64,000 nucleotides of DNA from an uncultured Candidatus Actinomarina sp. (GTDB lineage Bacteria; Actinomycetota; Acidimicrobiia; Actinomarinales; Actinomarinaceae): NCBI GenBank assembly GCA_902533795.1, contig CACAND010000002.1, forward strand, positions 1-64,000, given 5' to 3'. Numbering within the stretch: the stretch's first letter is position 1; each line of letters starts with the position of its first letter. The notes beneath the pieces were generated by a model, which saw only the letters and a program-made list of their open reading frames with translations, had not been told where the DNA came from and searched no databases. This document shows positions 8,624 to 17,092 of the stretch, piece by piece. The position numbers and the translations under genes are program-made.

Positions 8624-9479
8624 ATCTGCTTTAGTTCAAGACTTTTGTAACTACCTACAATTTAACAAAGGTTTGTCAGACAATACTATAAAAGCTTATA
8701 AGTCAGATATTCTTAAATTTTTACAATTTCTTGAAGGAGATGAAATAAGTAATGAATCTTTAAAAAAGTATGTAACTTTACTTTCCAATGAAAATCAATC
8801 TGAAAATTCAAAAGTTAGAAAAATATCATCAATCAATCAGTATGTTCAATGGTCGAATTCAGTTAATTTATCAAAACAAATAAATATTGAAAAAATATCA
8901 TTAAAAACTGGTTCCTATCTTCCTGAGACGCTTGCAGTATCTGATATTATAAAAATGATAGATTCGTACGACTTTGATAATTTTTTAAATGCTAGAAATA
9001 AAGCCATTATCGATTTTATGTACTCTACAGCTTGTAGAGTTTCTGAATTAACGGATGTCAAAATTTCAGATATTGATTTTGATGATAATTTTGTAAAATT
9101 ACAAGGAAAAGGATCAAAACAAAGAATTGTACCTATCGGTAGTGAATTAAATAAAACATTGCAATCTTATTTAAAAATAAGAAAAGAATTCGAGAATAAT
9201 GAATCTTATTTATTTATATCTAAAAATAAAAAGAAACTAGATAGATCTGCTGTATTTAGACTAATTAAAAAAACTGCATTAATATCAGGTATAAATTCAT
9301 CAGTACATCCTCATACCCTTAGACACAGTGCTGCAACACATATGTTGGAAGCAGGATGTGATTTAAGAACCCTTCAAGAATTTTTGGGACATACATCTGT
9401 TTCTACAACGAAGATTTATACTAAATTAACAAAAGAATTTTTAGTTGAAATTTTTAAAGAAAGTCATCCAAGAGCATGA
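8595..9479 (+). CDS. xerD: Site-specific tyrosine recombinase XerD
   Basis: A 294-residue XerC/D recombinase that resolves chromosome dimers at dif. The N-terminal SAM-like core-binding domain begins DFCNYLQFNKGLSDNTIKAY. The catalytic set is visible: Arg in ACRVSELT (about 145), HTLRH (about 239), the LGH motif in QEFLGHTSVSTT, and Tyr in KIYTK (about 275). It is named XerD by position between pyrG and scpA, as in mycobacteria. The best start is TTG 8595, inside pyrG. No ATG or GTG is available before the conserved domain. Confidence 0.9.
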   Translation: MSQKQSKKSKSALVQDFCNYLQFNKGLSDNTIKAYKSDILKFLQFLEGDEISNESLKKYVTLLSNENQSENSKVRKISSINQYVQWSNSVNLSKQINIEKISLKTGSYLPETLAVSDIIKMIDSYDFDNFLNARNKAIIDFMYSTACRVSELTDVKISDIDFDDNFVKLQGKGSKQRIVPIGSELNKTLQSYLKIRKEFENNESYLFISKNKKKLDRSAVFRLIKKTALISGINSSVHPHTLRHSAATHMLEAGCDLRTLQEFLGHTSVSTTKIYTKLTKEFLVEIFKESHPRA

Positions 9480-9949
9480 AAACATATTTGAAAATTAAAA
9501 GAGCATTACGATTTCTATTTTACAAACATATTTCTGTTGAAGATCAGTTAAAAGTTAAAGAACAATTTAATAATGACGATTTAACTAGACTTTTTTGGCA
9601 ATTATCGATGCAGGACAGACATCACTCTATTGAAGTGCTTGAAAGAACTATTAATAAAACCCTTGATGATGAAATACTTTCTCTTAAAGAACTAGAGTCT
9701 CTTAATGATTTATATACCCTATGTTTGTTGCATGACATTGGAAAATCAGCAGGAAATTTTTCATGGTTATTTAGAATTTTTTCCGAATTAAATATTGTAA
9801 ATAATCAAAAGTCAAAAATTTATCTCAATCATGAAAGAATTGGATTAGAGCAAATGAAAAAACTCTCCATTGACGATAAAGTTTTGAAATATTATGAAAA
9901 AGAATTATTAGAGAATAAACATTTTGTATTGGATAAGACTGATTATTAA
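9476..9949 (+). CDS. HD-domain protein of unknown substrate
   Basis: 157 residues. An HD metal-dependent phosphohydrolase-like core is visible: QDRHHSIEVL (about 46-55), LLHDIGKSAG (about 82-92) and a later NHERIG. An FLFYKH segment at the N-terminus resembles a group of uncharacterised actinobacterial HD proteins that begin with a short membrane-proximal helix. It sits between xerD and scpA with 4- and 1-base overlaps, where mycobacteria carry other genes including a ParA. It is probably a phosphatase or nucleotidase, but no substrate can be proposed. Confidence 0.7.
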   Translation: MKTYLKIKRALRFLFYKHISVEDQLKVKEQFNNDDLTRLFWQLSMQDRHHSIEVLERTINKTLDDEILSLKELESLNDLYTLCLLHDIGKSAGNFSWLFRIFSELNIVNNQKSKIYLNHERIGLEQMKKLSIDDKVLKYYEKELLENKHFVLDKTDY

Positions 9950-10659
9950 TGCAACTTGAAGAGTTAATATCTAATCTTAAAACATTATTAATCGATTTTT
10001 CCGATGATAATAATACAAAACAAAATACTAATTTAACAAATCTATTTAATTCACTTAATTTAGATCATGTTAGAAAAGATATTGATAGTTTCTCTGAAAT
10101 AGTACTTCTTGTTGCGTCACTCTTTGAACTAAAAGCAAAAAGTTTAATTCCTCAAAATGAAAATGTTGATTGGCTTGATGAAATTCAGCTTATAAAAGAT
10201 AAAGATTTAGCATTTGCAAGACTTTTACAATTTAAAGCTTTTTCAGAGGTGGGTATTGCGTTGGCTTCAAGAATTAGAGAAAATGAAACATCAATTAGTG
10301 CTTTCAAATATTATCAAACTTTAAACCTATATAAAAAACCTGATATTGAAGTAACGATTGATATTAATAATTTCAACGGTACTGCCGAAGAAGTATTTCA
10401 AAGATATAAGTCTATAAAAGGATTTGATCATATAGAATATGACTTACCGGATATCGACCAGGCAATTAATGACTTATTATCAAAAGTTGATAAAAAGCTA
10501 AACACTTCATTTGAAGAATTGGTTTCAGAAGTTGATTCTTCAGAAAAAGCTGTCGCAGTGTTTTTAGCATTATTAGAAGCAATAAGATGGGGATTTGTAA
10601 AAGCAGAACAATTAAATAATAATGATTTAATTAAAATTGAGAAAAACTATGAACAATAA
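9949..10659 (+). CDS. scpA: Segregation and condensation protein ScpA
   Basis: Kleisin subunit that bridges SMC ATPase heads. 236 residues. The N-terminal half has the kleisin pattern, with VLLVASLFELKAKSLIPQ near residues 45-65. The C-terminal winged helix ends with VAVFLALLEAIRWGFVKAEQ, typical of ScpA (FLALLEL...). The TAATG junction with the HD gene and the overlap with scpB mark an operon. The partner scpB follows directly. Confidence 0.92.
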   Translation: MQLEELISNLKTLLIDFSDDNNTKQNTNLTNLFNSLNLDHVRKDIDSFSEIVLLVASLFELKAKSLIPQNENVDWLDEIQLIKDKDLAFARLLQFKAFSEVGIALASRIRENETSISAFKYYQTLNLYKKPDIEVTIDINNFNGTAEEVFQRYKSIKGFDHIEYDLPDIDQAINDLLSKVDKKLNTSFEELVSEVDSSEKAVAVFLALLEAIRWGFVKAEQLNNNDLIKIEKNYEQ

Positions 10660-11176
10660 AAAAATTATTTCAGCCACGTTATTGGTAAGTGACGGTCCAG
10701 TTGAAAATGAATATTTTTATGAATTATTACAAATTCAACAGAAAGATTTAATAAATCTATTTGAAGAAATCAATAATGATCTTGAAAATTTAGAATTTGG
10801 ATTTTATATACGGTTTGATTTAATAAAATCTGATTTAGTTACCGTAAATGATATTCCAAAATTTCTTGATTCTGTAAAACCACCTTCTATTTTGAAGGGT
10901 TTATCAACACCGGCATTAGAAACTTTAGCAATAATTGCTTATGAACAACCAGTTACTAAATTAAAAGTTTCTGAAATAAGGGGAGTGGAGTCAGAATCAT
11001 CTATTAAAACTCTTGAGTCTCGAGGGTTAGTACATAAATCGGGAGAACTTGATGTACCAGGAAACCCAATTTTATATACAACGACAGATATATTTTTAGA
11101 AAAAACAGGATTTCAAAGTATTGATGAACTTCCTAGTATTGGTGAATATTTTTCGTCACCTGCAGAAGAAGAATAA
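10649..11176 (+). CDS. scpB: Segregation and condensation protein ScpB
   Basis: Winged-helix partner of ScpA in the SMC-ScpAB condensin. 175 residues from ATG 10649, which has GAG seven bases upstream. A TTG at 10637 is also possible but has no better signal. Family signature: LETLAIIAYEQPVTKLKVSEIRG, then SSIKTLESRGLV and a GNPILYTTT strand. It overlaps the end of scpA by 11 bases and abuts the pseudouridine synthase gene. Confidence 0.93.
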   Translation: MNNKKIISATLLVSDGPVENEYFYELLQIQQKDLINLFEEINNDLENLEFGFYIRFDLIKSDLVTVNDIPKFLDSVKPPSILKGLSTPALETLAIIAYEQPVTKLKVSEIRGVESESSIKTLESRGLVHKSGELDVPGNPILYTTTDIFLEKTGFQSIDELPSIGEYFSSPAEEE

Positions 11177-11824
11177 TTGAGAATAAATAAATTTTTAGCT
11201 CTTCATTTAAGTACCTCTAGACGAAAAGCCGATGAATTAATACGTTTAAACAAAGTAGAAATAAATGGAAAGCTTGCAAAACTAGGAGATGAAGTATTTA
11301 CTAATGATAAAGTTTCATATGATTCAAAAATAATAGAATCATCAATAACATTTAAATACTATAAGTTCTACAAGCCAAAAGGCTATATTTGTTCTCACAA
11401 AGCCCAGAGTAATTCAAAAATTATATATGAAATAATTCTGGATAAGTCACTTAAGTTCAATGGGAGACTCGATAAGAATTCGGAAGGATTAATGCTTCTT
11501 AGTAATGACGGCGATTGGCTTAACAGTACAATTCACCCCTCTAAAGGATTGATAAAAAAATATATTGTAAGTGTTAGTAACCCGATCAACCTTCAAAAAT
11601 TTAATAAAACTGTTGTTGATAAAGGAGAATATCTAAGAATTTTAGATATTCAAAAACTCAAAAGGTTAACATATAAAGTTTCTTTAAAAACTGGTAAAAA
11701 TAGAGAGATTAGAAGAATTTTCGATTCAAATAATATAAAGATTATGACTTTAAAACGAGTTTCTATTGGTGACTACAAACTAGGAAATTTAAAAATAGGT
11801 GAATTAAGAGAAATTAATTCATGA
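11177..11824 (+). CDS. rluB: RluB-like 23S rRNA pseudouridine synthase
   Basis: 215 residues with a TTG start directly after the scpB stop. An N-terminal S4 RNA-binding domain (RINKFLALHLSTSRRKAD) is followed by the RsuA/RluB/E/F catalytic motif GRLDKNSEGLMLLSNDG; the Asp of GRLD (about residue 99) is the nucleophile. The C-terminal GKNREIRR motif is also present. The scpA-scpB-rluB-cmk-der order is the classic Gram-positive arrangement. The target uridine (2605 region) is inferred from the family. It is slightly shorter than usual. Confidence 0.9.
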   Translation: MRINKFLALHLSTSRRKADELIRLNKVEINGKLAKLGDEVFTNDKVSYDSKIIESSITFKYYKFYKPKGYICSHKAQSNSKIIYEIILDKSLKFNGRLDKNSEGLMLLSNDGDWLNSTIHPSKGLIKKYIVSVSNPINLQKFNKTVVDKGEYLRILDIQKLKRLTYKVSLKTGKNREIRRIFDSNNIKIMTLKRVSIGDYKLGNLKIGELREINS

Positions 11825-11844
11825 AAAAAATATAGTATTAGATT

Positions 11845-12459
11845 ATGGAAAAGTTCATTCTTACAATTGATGGTCCATCAGGAGTGGGTAAAACATCAAT
11901 TGGCAAACATTTAGCTGATATTCTCAAGTGTAATTTTTTTTCAAGTGGAAATGTTTATAGATCTCTAGCTATGTTTATAAATAAAAATATTGATGAGGAT
12001 TATGGAAAATATGATATCGAGATATTAGATGGTATTTGTTATGTAAATAGAGAAACATATAGTTCTGAAGACTTGTATTCAAATGAAGTTACAATAACTA
12101 GTTCTAAAATTGCCAAGGAAGAGAAGATTAGAAATTATGTTAAAGAAAGTTTATTAAAATATTATCAATCTTTAGATAAATCTTTAGTTATCGAAGGAAG
12201 AGATATGGGCAGTGTCGTATTTCAAAATGCAAAATATAAGATATATTTAGATGCTGATTTGATAACTAGAGGTAAAAGAAGAGAGGATCAGTCAAAAATG
12301 AATGAGACTGTATCTGATTTAAAAAAACGAGATTTAGAAGATTCAAATAGATTGATTTCTCCATTAAAAGTTCCCGATGGAGCTTTAATAATAAACAATA
12401 CAGATTTAACTCTTCAAGAAACAATTAATTTGATTATAGAGAAGCTAAGGCTTCAGTAG
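11845..12459 (+). CDS. cmk: Cytidylate kinase
   Basis: Phosphorylates CMP/dCMP. 204 residues. The P-loop GPSGVGKT is at residues 10-17, the NMP-binding motif IEGRDMGSVVF in the middle, and a lid-like region RGKRREDQ follows DADL. Starts at ATG 11845; TATAGT lies 8 bases upstream of the start, so a leaderless transcript is possible here. Its last 26 bases overlap the convergent ispH gene. In mycobacteria cmk is directly followed by der; here ispH is inserted on the opposite strand. Confidence 0.94.
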   Translation: MEKFILTIDGPSGVGKTSIGKHLADILKCNFFSSGNVYRSLAMFINKNIDEDYGKYDIEILDGICYVNRETYSSEDLYSNEVTITSSKIAKEEKIRNYVKESLLKYYQSLDKSLVIEGRDMGSVVFQNAKYKIYLDADLITRGKRREDQSKMNETVSDLKKRDLEDSNRLISPLKVPDGALIINNTDLTLQETINLIIEKLRLQ

Positions 12460-13465
12460 CTGACCAACTCTTATCTTTCGAGACACTATTTTTAGCTTCT
12501 ATCTTATTACTAGGAAACATAGATACAAGCAATCTTGAAAGAGATGAAATATTTGCTCTTAGCTCTTTTGGAAGTGGAAAGTATTCATCCTCATCTGTGT
12601 CTATATAATACTCAAAGTTTTTAGGTTTTAAAAAATTGGATATCTCATTTACAATATGTTCAGGAGCGGATGCGCCGGCAGTAATGGCTACATCTTTATT
12701 TTCTAAATTTATATCTTCTAAATCATTTAAAGTCTCTATTCTGTAGGCTTCTTTTCCTAAGTTTTTTATTGTTGTCACTAATGCTTTTGTATTACTTGAA
12801 GTGCTTGACCCTACAACAAGTACAACATCGACATTACTTGAAATGTTAATTAAAGCTTTTTGACGATTTGTAGTTGCGTAACAAAGATCGCTTTTTCTTG
12901 GAAGATCTAAATTATCAAAGTCTTCTTTTACTTTATTTAATATTGGCTCCCATTCAGACATGGCTAGAGTAGTTTGAGCAAGTAATGCAACTTCTTTATC
13001 CTGAAAATTAATATTTTTAATGTCATCAACAGACTCGACTAAATGCATATGTTCAGGTGCTACTCCCAATGCTCCAATTGCTTCATCATGATTTTTATGG
13101 CCTACATATATTATCTGTTTTCCACTTTCACTAAATTTCTTAGCTTCATGATGAACTTTAGTTACTAATGGACACACAGAATTGACACTTGTTAATGATA
13201 TATTTTTAAATTCTTTTTCAATATCTGGTGCAGTACCATGAGCAGATAACATAACGATTGAATCTTTAGGTAATTCATCAGTATCTTCAATAAATATTAC
13301 ATTTTTTTTCTTGAACTTCTCTACGATCCAGTCATTGTGTACAATTTCGTGATAACAATACACAGGTTCGTCGTATATTTTTAGCATCCAGGTCAAGGCT
13401 TTTATTGCCATTTCTACGCCAGCACAAAACCCTCTTGGAGTTACAACATAGAGCTTATTTACCAT
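12434..13465 (-). CDS. ispH: 4-hydroxy-3-methylbut-2-enyl diphosphate reductase
   Basis: Last enzyme of the MEP isoprenoid pathway, an iron-sulfur protein producing IPP and DMAPP. 343 residues. The three cluster cysteines are Cys14 (PRGFCAG), Cys98 (SVCPLV) and Cys195 (DLCYATTNRQ). The substrate-binding segments HEIVHN and LSAHGTAP are also present. It sits between cmk and der on the opposite strand; its start codon overlaps the -35 box proposed for der. The assignment is firm. Confidence 0.96.
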   Translation of the reverse strand: MVNKLYVVTPRGFCAGVEMAIKALTWMLKIYDEPVYCYHEIVHNDWIVEKFKKKNVIFIEDTDELPKDSIVMLSAHGTAPDIEKEFKNISLTSVNSVCPLVTKVHHEAKKFSESGKQIIYVGHKNHDEAIGALGVAPEHMHLVESVDDIKNINFQDKEVALLAQTTLAMSEWEPILNKVKEDFDNLDLPRKSDLCYATTNRQKALINISSNVDVVLVVGSSTSSNTKALVTTIKNLGKEAYRIETLNDLEDINLENKDVAITAGASAPEHIVNEISNFLKPKNFEYYIDTDEDEYFPLPKELRANISSLSRLLVSMFPSNKIEAKNSVSKDKSWSATEALASL

Positions 13466-13485
13466 AAAATAAGATTAGCTATATT
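13458..13485 (+). promoter_or_regulatory. Leaderless promoter of der in a 26-base divergent gap
   Basis: TTTACC (13458-13463), a 16-base spacer, TATATT (13480-13485), then 6 bases to ATG 13492. The geometry matches other leaderless candidates in this window. On the other strand TAATCT lies 6 bases before the ispH ATG, so the gap may serve both genes. Confidence 0.5.
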
Positions 13486-13491
13486 TAAAAT

Positions 13492-14793
13492 ATGAATGAA
13501 AACAAAAATAATGAAGTAATTCTGATTGGCTTACCTAACTCAGGTAAGTCAACACTTATTAACACATTGTCTAAAAATAAAACCTCAATAGTTGGTTCAA
13601 AGCCAAATACTACAAGAGACAAAGTTAGTAAAAAAATTAATGTTGACGAAAATGAAATTATTATATCAGATCTACCAGGACTGGACGATAACCCAGATTT
13701 GTTAAATAATGAATTTCAGTCAAAAGTAAAAGAATTTTTAATAGAAGCAGATAAAATTTTATTTGTAATAGATATAGATTCAAAAAATTTTGAAGGCCTT
13801 GATAAAATTAACCAACTAATGCAAGAAATTAATGTAGAGGATAAAATTTTAACTGTATTTAATAAATGTGAAAATTTTAATAATTATGAATTAGATAAAA
13901 GATTATTTAAGTATATTTATGATAAAGAATTTTATGTTTCTGGGTATCACAAAATTGGAACGGATGAATTGCTTGAACATCTTATTAAATACTCAGGAAC
14001 TAAACGACATCATGATAACGAATTAAAATTATCAATTTCAATCATTGGAAAACCAAATTCAGGAAAGTCAACATTATTTAATTCATTATTAAAAAAAGAT
14101 AGATCAATAGTTTCAGACATTCCTGGAACTACAAGAGATTCATTAATGGAACAAGTTATATTTGATGATAAAATCTTCAATGTTATTGATACTGCAGGAG
14201 TACCTAGAAAAAAACAAAAAGAACAAATCGATAGATACGCTTCTAACCTTTCTATATATTCTTTAGAAACATCCTTGATTGCTTTTGTTGTAGTTGATTC
14301 AACTCAGGGTATAAATTTTGAAGATATGAGATTGATCAATGAATCAATAAGCAACTATTGCACACCTATTCTGATAATGAATAAGTGGGATTTATTAAAT
14401 GAAGATGAAAAATTGAACATAAACTCCACATTAAATTCGCATTTAAAAAAATTTAACTGGATAAAAGTAATTAGGATTTCAGCATTAACCAAGAAAGGAT
14501 TAGATAGATTTTCCAACACAATAAACGAAATTTACTCCCAATTAGATTCGAGAATAGATACTTCAGATTTAAATTTATTCTTCAGAGAACTTTGGGTTTC
14601 TAGTCCTCCACATCCATTTAGAGGTAGAAGAGCTAAATTGAAATATGTAACTCAGTACGACACAAATCCACCTTCTTTTTCATTCAATTTAAGTTCAAGA
14701 ATTCCTAAAAATTATGAGGCTTTTATTGAAAATAAGATAAGAAAAGAATTTAATTTTTCTAACGTATCAATGTTGCTCAAGTTTAAGAATTAA
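13492..14793 (+). CDS. der: Ribosome biogenesis GTPase Der (EngA)
   Basis: Double-GTPase factor for 50S subunit maturation. 433 residues. There are two G domains with P-loops GLPNSGKST (13-21) and GKPNSGKST (about 186-194), each followed by a DxPG or DTAG switch and an NKC or NKWD specificity motif. A C-terminal KH-like domain carries PPHPFRGRRAKLKYVTQ. The length is typical. A short AT-rich region with terminator-like hairpins separates it from the transporter operon. Confidence 0.96.
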   Translation: MNENKNNEVILIGLPNSGKSTLINTLSKNKTSIVGSKPNTTRDKVSKKINVDENEIIISDLPGLDDNPDLLNNEFQSKVKEFLIEADKILFVIDIDSKNFEGLDKINQLMQEINVEDKILTVFNKCENFNNYELDKRLFKYIYDKEFYVSGYHKIGTDELLEHLIKYSGTKRHHDNELKLSISIIGKPNSGKSTLFNSLLKKDRSIVSDIPGTTRDSLMEQVIFDDKIFNVIDTAGVPRKKQKEQIDRYASNLSIYSLETSLIAFVVVDSTQGINFEDMRLINESISNYCTPILIMNKWDLLNEDEKLNINSTLNSHLKKFNWIKVIRISALTKKGLDRFSNTINEIYSQLDSRIDTSDLNLFFRELWVSSPPHPFRGRRAKLKYVTQYDTNPPSFSFNLSSRIPKNYEAFIENKIRKEFNFSNVSMLLKFKN

Positions 14794-14794
14794 T

Positions 14795-14884
14795 ATGGAA
14801 AACTTTGGATTTAAGTTTGGCGTTTTTTTATTCGGATTTTATTTAATAATTAGAATTTACCAATTTATTATTGGCTTTTTTTAA
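14795..14884 (+). CDS. Possible 29-residue hydrophobic peptide
   Basis: An ATG one base after the der stop opens a 29-codon frame rich in Phe, Ile and Gly (MENFGFKFGVFLFGFYLI...). It would form one membrane helix. There is no clear ribosome-binding site, but der could supply coupling. The end of the frame overlaps a hairpin followed by seven T residues, so it may simply be AT-rich trailer sequence. Reported as weak. Confidence 0.2.
   Translation: MENFGFKFGVFLFGFYLIIRIYQFIIGFF
14860..14882 (+). terminator. Weak intrinsic terminator after der
   Basis: Stem CCAAT (14860-14864) and ATTGG (14870-14874) with a TTATT loop, followed by C and a run of seven T. The stem is only five base pairs, so efficiency may be low. 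Confidence 0.4.
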
Positions 14885-14935
14885 CAATTTAATAAGAAAT
14901 TATCAATGAAAAGTATAAATAAATCTATTTATATG

Positions 14936-14963
14936 TTGAATACGTGAATTTAATATCTACTAT
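14936..14963 (+). promoter_or_regulatory. Candidate promoter of the peptide-transporter operon
   Basis: TTGAAT (14936-14941), a 16-base spacer and TACTAT (14958-14963). Transcription would start at about 14970, exactly at the base of the strong hairpin at 14971-14991. The 14884-14935 stretch holds no gene that I can see. Confidence 0.4.
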
Positions 14964-14970
14964 GTACTTT

Positions 14971-14996
14971 ATCCACTTTTTTTAAGTGGATTTTTT
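14971..14996 (+). terminator. Strong hairpin with T tract in front of the binding-protein gene
   Basis: Perfect 8-base stem ATCCACTT (14971-14978) and AAGTGGAT (14984-14991), loop TTTTT, then a further T run to 14996. It has the form of an intrinsic terminator. It may end read-through from der, act as an attenuator, or cap the 5' end of the transporter mRNA if transcription begins at about 14970. A ribosome-binding site (AAGGAG) follows 10 bases later. Confidence 0.6.
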
Positions 14997-15016
14997 GTAT
15001 ACAAAAAGGAGAAATA

Positions 15017-17005
15017 TTGAGTAATTATAAAGGCTCAGCAAGATGGAAATTTGTTGTGCTTTTCTCAATTTTTGCATTGGTTGTCGTTGCCTGTGGTGAC
15101 GCCGCTGAAGAAGTAGAAGTAGAAGAAGAAGCAACTGAAACTACTGAAGCTCCAGCAACAACTGCTGCAGAAGTTGTAGAAGAGTCCAGTGCCCCTGAGG
15201 GTACTTTCAAATTAGGTATCTTTTCTGACCCACAAGGCTTCAATATTTGGGATGCTTTAGATGTACAACAAGACTTTTGGACTTATGCAACATTAAGCCC
15301 TCAGTCAGTTACTTTATTCGGTACAAACTATCCAACCTATACGTTGGTTACTTCACTAGCAAGCGAGCTAGTGGAGACATCAACTGATAATGGCGATGGA
15401 ACATTCAGTTATACTGTTCCGTTGACACAAGGTTGGGAGTGGAGTGACGGCGAAGCTATAGATGCTAACGATATGGTATTTACATATGAAACAGTTAGAG
15501 ATTTAGGTATGTTAGGTGCATGGACATATAACTACCCATTAGCTACTGAAGGTGAAGATGGTACAGTTTCAGAAGGTCTTACAAACATCGAAGCAATTGA
15601 TGACTATACAGTTAAAATCACTTTTAACTTTGATCCAGGATTGTCAATATGGCAATATGGTGTTGGTACAGCGTCAATTGTTGCAGAGCATTATTGGTCA
15701 CAATTTACAGCTGATAGAGAAACACTCTTGGCAGCCCCAGGAGATGTAGCACCTACAGCTGGACCATGGGAATATGGGACACTTGAAAGTGGAGCATTTT
15801 ACACATGGGAATATGATTCAGACACAATGTGGTTTGGTGGAGACACAACTGTTTATGCAAACGGTGGTGTTTCATATAACCTAGATAATGGTGTAGCACC
15901 AGTCATATCATATGAGTTTGGAGACTTAAGTGGAGATACAATTTCTTGGACTGACGGACCATTCGTTGGTACAGTTGAATTTTCACTTTATGGTGATCAA
16001 GATGCTGCTTACATAGCATTTCAAGCTGGAGAAGTAGATTTTGTTATTAACCCACTTGGATTAAAGAGAAACGCTGTGGAATCTCTGATTTCTGCTGGAG
16101 ATGTCGAAGTTATCACTAACCAATCAAATGGTTATAGATATATGGCATTTAACACTAGAGAAGGAGCATTCCCAACAAGTAACAAAGAATTTAGACAAGC
16201 AGTATCTTGTATTGTTGATAAACAATTTGTTATTGATAGCGTTCTTGCAGGAGCAGTCCTAAATATGGACGGACAAATGCCACCTGCATTAACTTCATGG
16301 GTAGCACCAGTTACTGGTGTATTAGCAGAATGTGATGGCTTATCCGCCGAAGAACGATGGAATAAATCAATCGGAATTCTTCAAGATGGTGGATGGTCAG
16401 CCGATAGTTGGGGAGAACACCCAGGAGGAGCTGAAAGAGCAGTTGCACCTACAGGACTTAAGGGTCCAAACGGTGAGACAATGCCTTCAGATATGTTGCT
16501 TTATGCACCAGGTCCTGGTTACGATCCAATTAGATCAACATTTTCATTATTTGCAGCCGATTGGATGCAACAATTAGGTGTTGATGTTATTGCAAGACCA
16601 ACTGGGTTTAGTGTCATTGTTGACATTATTCTTGGTGAAGAAACTTGCGATGATTGGTACTTCTATATGTTAGGTTGGGGATTAACTCCATATCCTGATC
16701 ATATAGTTGACTTTTTCCAATCTGACGGTGACGCATGTGCAGGAGGTATTAATACACCTGGTTATAGTAACCCTGAGTATGATGCTTTAGCTGCAGAATT
16801 TAATGCTGCAAAAACCGTTAGTGAAGCACAAGTTATTGCTAATCAGATGGAAGCAATTCTTTTCGATGACCTTCCATATTTAGTCCTCTTTACACCGCCA
16901 TTAATTGAGGCTTACAGATCAAATATAGAATTTCCATTTACTGAAGTTCTAGGTGCTCTGTCAAACCTTACAGGATTACCTGGCAGCGTTAAAGTTAACG
17001 ACTAA
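15017..17005 (+). CDS. Family-5 ABC transporter substrate-binding lipoprotein
   Basis: A 662-residue secreted lipoprotein. The start is TTG 15017, with AAGGAG five bases upstream. The signal peptide (KFVVLFSIFALVVV) ends in the lipobox VVAC with Cys26. Next comes a 30-residue Glu/Thr/Ala linker (EATETTEAPATTAA) typical of actinobacterial lipoproteins. The mature domain has the SBP_bac_5 (DppA/OppA) pattern, such as GWEWSDGEAIDANDMVFTYE, a hinge region with ANQMEAILFDDLPYLVLF, and an internal pair of Cys. The ligand is a peptide or another compound of similar size and is not predictable. The G+C content appears higher than in neighbours, which suggests high expression. Confidence 0.92.
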   Translation: MSNYKGSARWKFVVLFSIFALVVVACGDAAEEVEVEEEATETTEAPATTAAEVVEESSAPEGTFKLGIFSDPQGFNIWDALDVQQDFWTYATLSPQSVTLFGTNYPTYTLVTSLASELVETSTDNGDGTFSYTVPLTQGWEWSDGEAIDANDMVFTYETVRDLGMLGAWTYNYPLATEGEDGTVSEGLTNIEAIDDYTVKITFNFDPGLSIWQYGVGTASIVAEHYWSQFTADRETLLAAPGDVAPTAGPWEYGTLESGAFYTWEYDSDTMWFGGDTTVYANGGVSYNLDNGVAPVISYEFGDLSGDTISWTDGPFVGTVEFSLYGDQDAAYIAFQAGEVDFVINPLGLKRNAVESLISAGDVEVITNQSNGYRYMAFNTREGAFPTSNKEFRQAVSCIVDKQFVIDSVLAGAVLNMDGQMPPALTSWVAPVTGVLAECDGLSAEERWNKSIGILQDGGWSADSWGEHPGGAERAVAPTGLKGPNGETMPSDMLLYAPGPGYDPIRSTFSLFAADWMQQLGVDVIARPTGFSVIVDIILGEETCDDWYFYMLGWGLTPYPDHIVDFFQSDGDACAGGINTPGYSNPEYDALAAEFNAAKTVSEAQVIANQMEAILFDDLPYLVLFTPPLIEAYRSNIEFPFTEVLGALSNLTGLPGSVKVND

Positions 17006-17021
17006 AAACTATTATTTATTT

Positions 17022-17049
17022 GAAAAGTGGGTAGAAATACCCACTTTTC
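17022..17049 (+). terminator. 12-bp hairpin with GAAA loop between binding protein and permease
   Basis: GAAAAGTGGGTA (17022-17033), loop GAAA, TACCCACTTTTC (17038-17049): a perfect 12-base-pair stem with a GNRA tetraloop, followed by AT-rich sequence with a T run at about 17058. Its position is typical for partial termination or 3'-end protection, which would leave more binding-protein mRNA than permease mRNA. Confidence 0.65.
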
Positions 17050-17092
17050 ATTTAATATTTTTACTTAATAGCCATTAAAATCTAAGGGGAAT

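Noticed and set aside
8595-9479. XerD-like recombinase as an integrase of a mobile island
   Set aside because: Its position between pyrG and scpA is the conserved chromosomal place of xerD, with overlapping neighbours and no attachment-site repeats nearby.
15092-15200. Repeat region or microsatellite in GAAGAAGTAGAAGTAGAAGAAG
   Set aside because: It is coding sequence for the acidic/Thr-rich linker after the lipobox and is common to actinobacterial lipoproteins.
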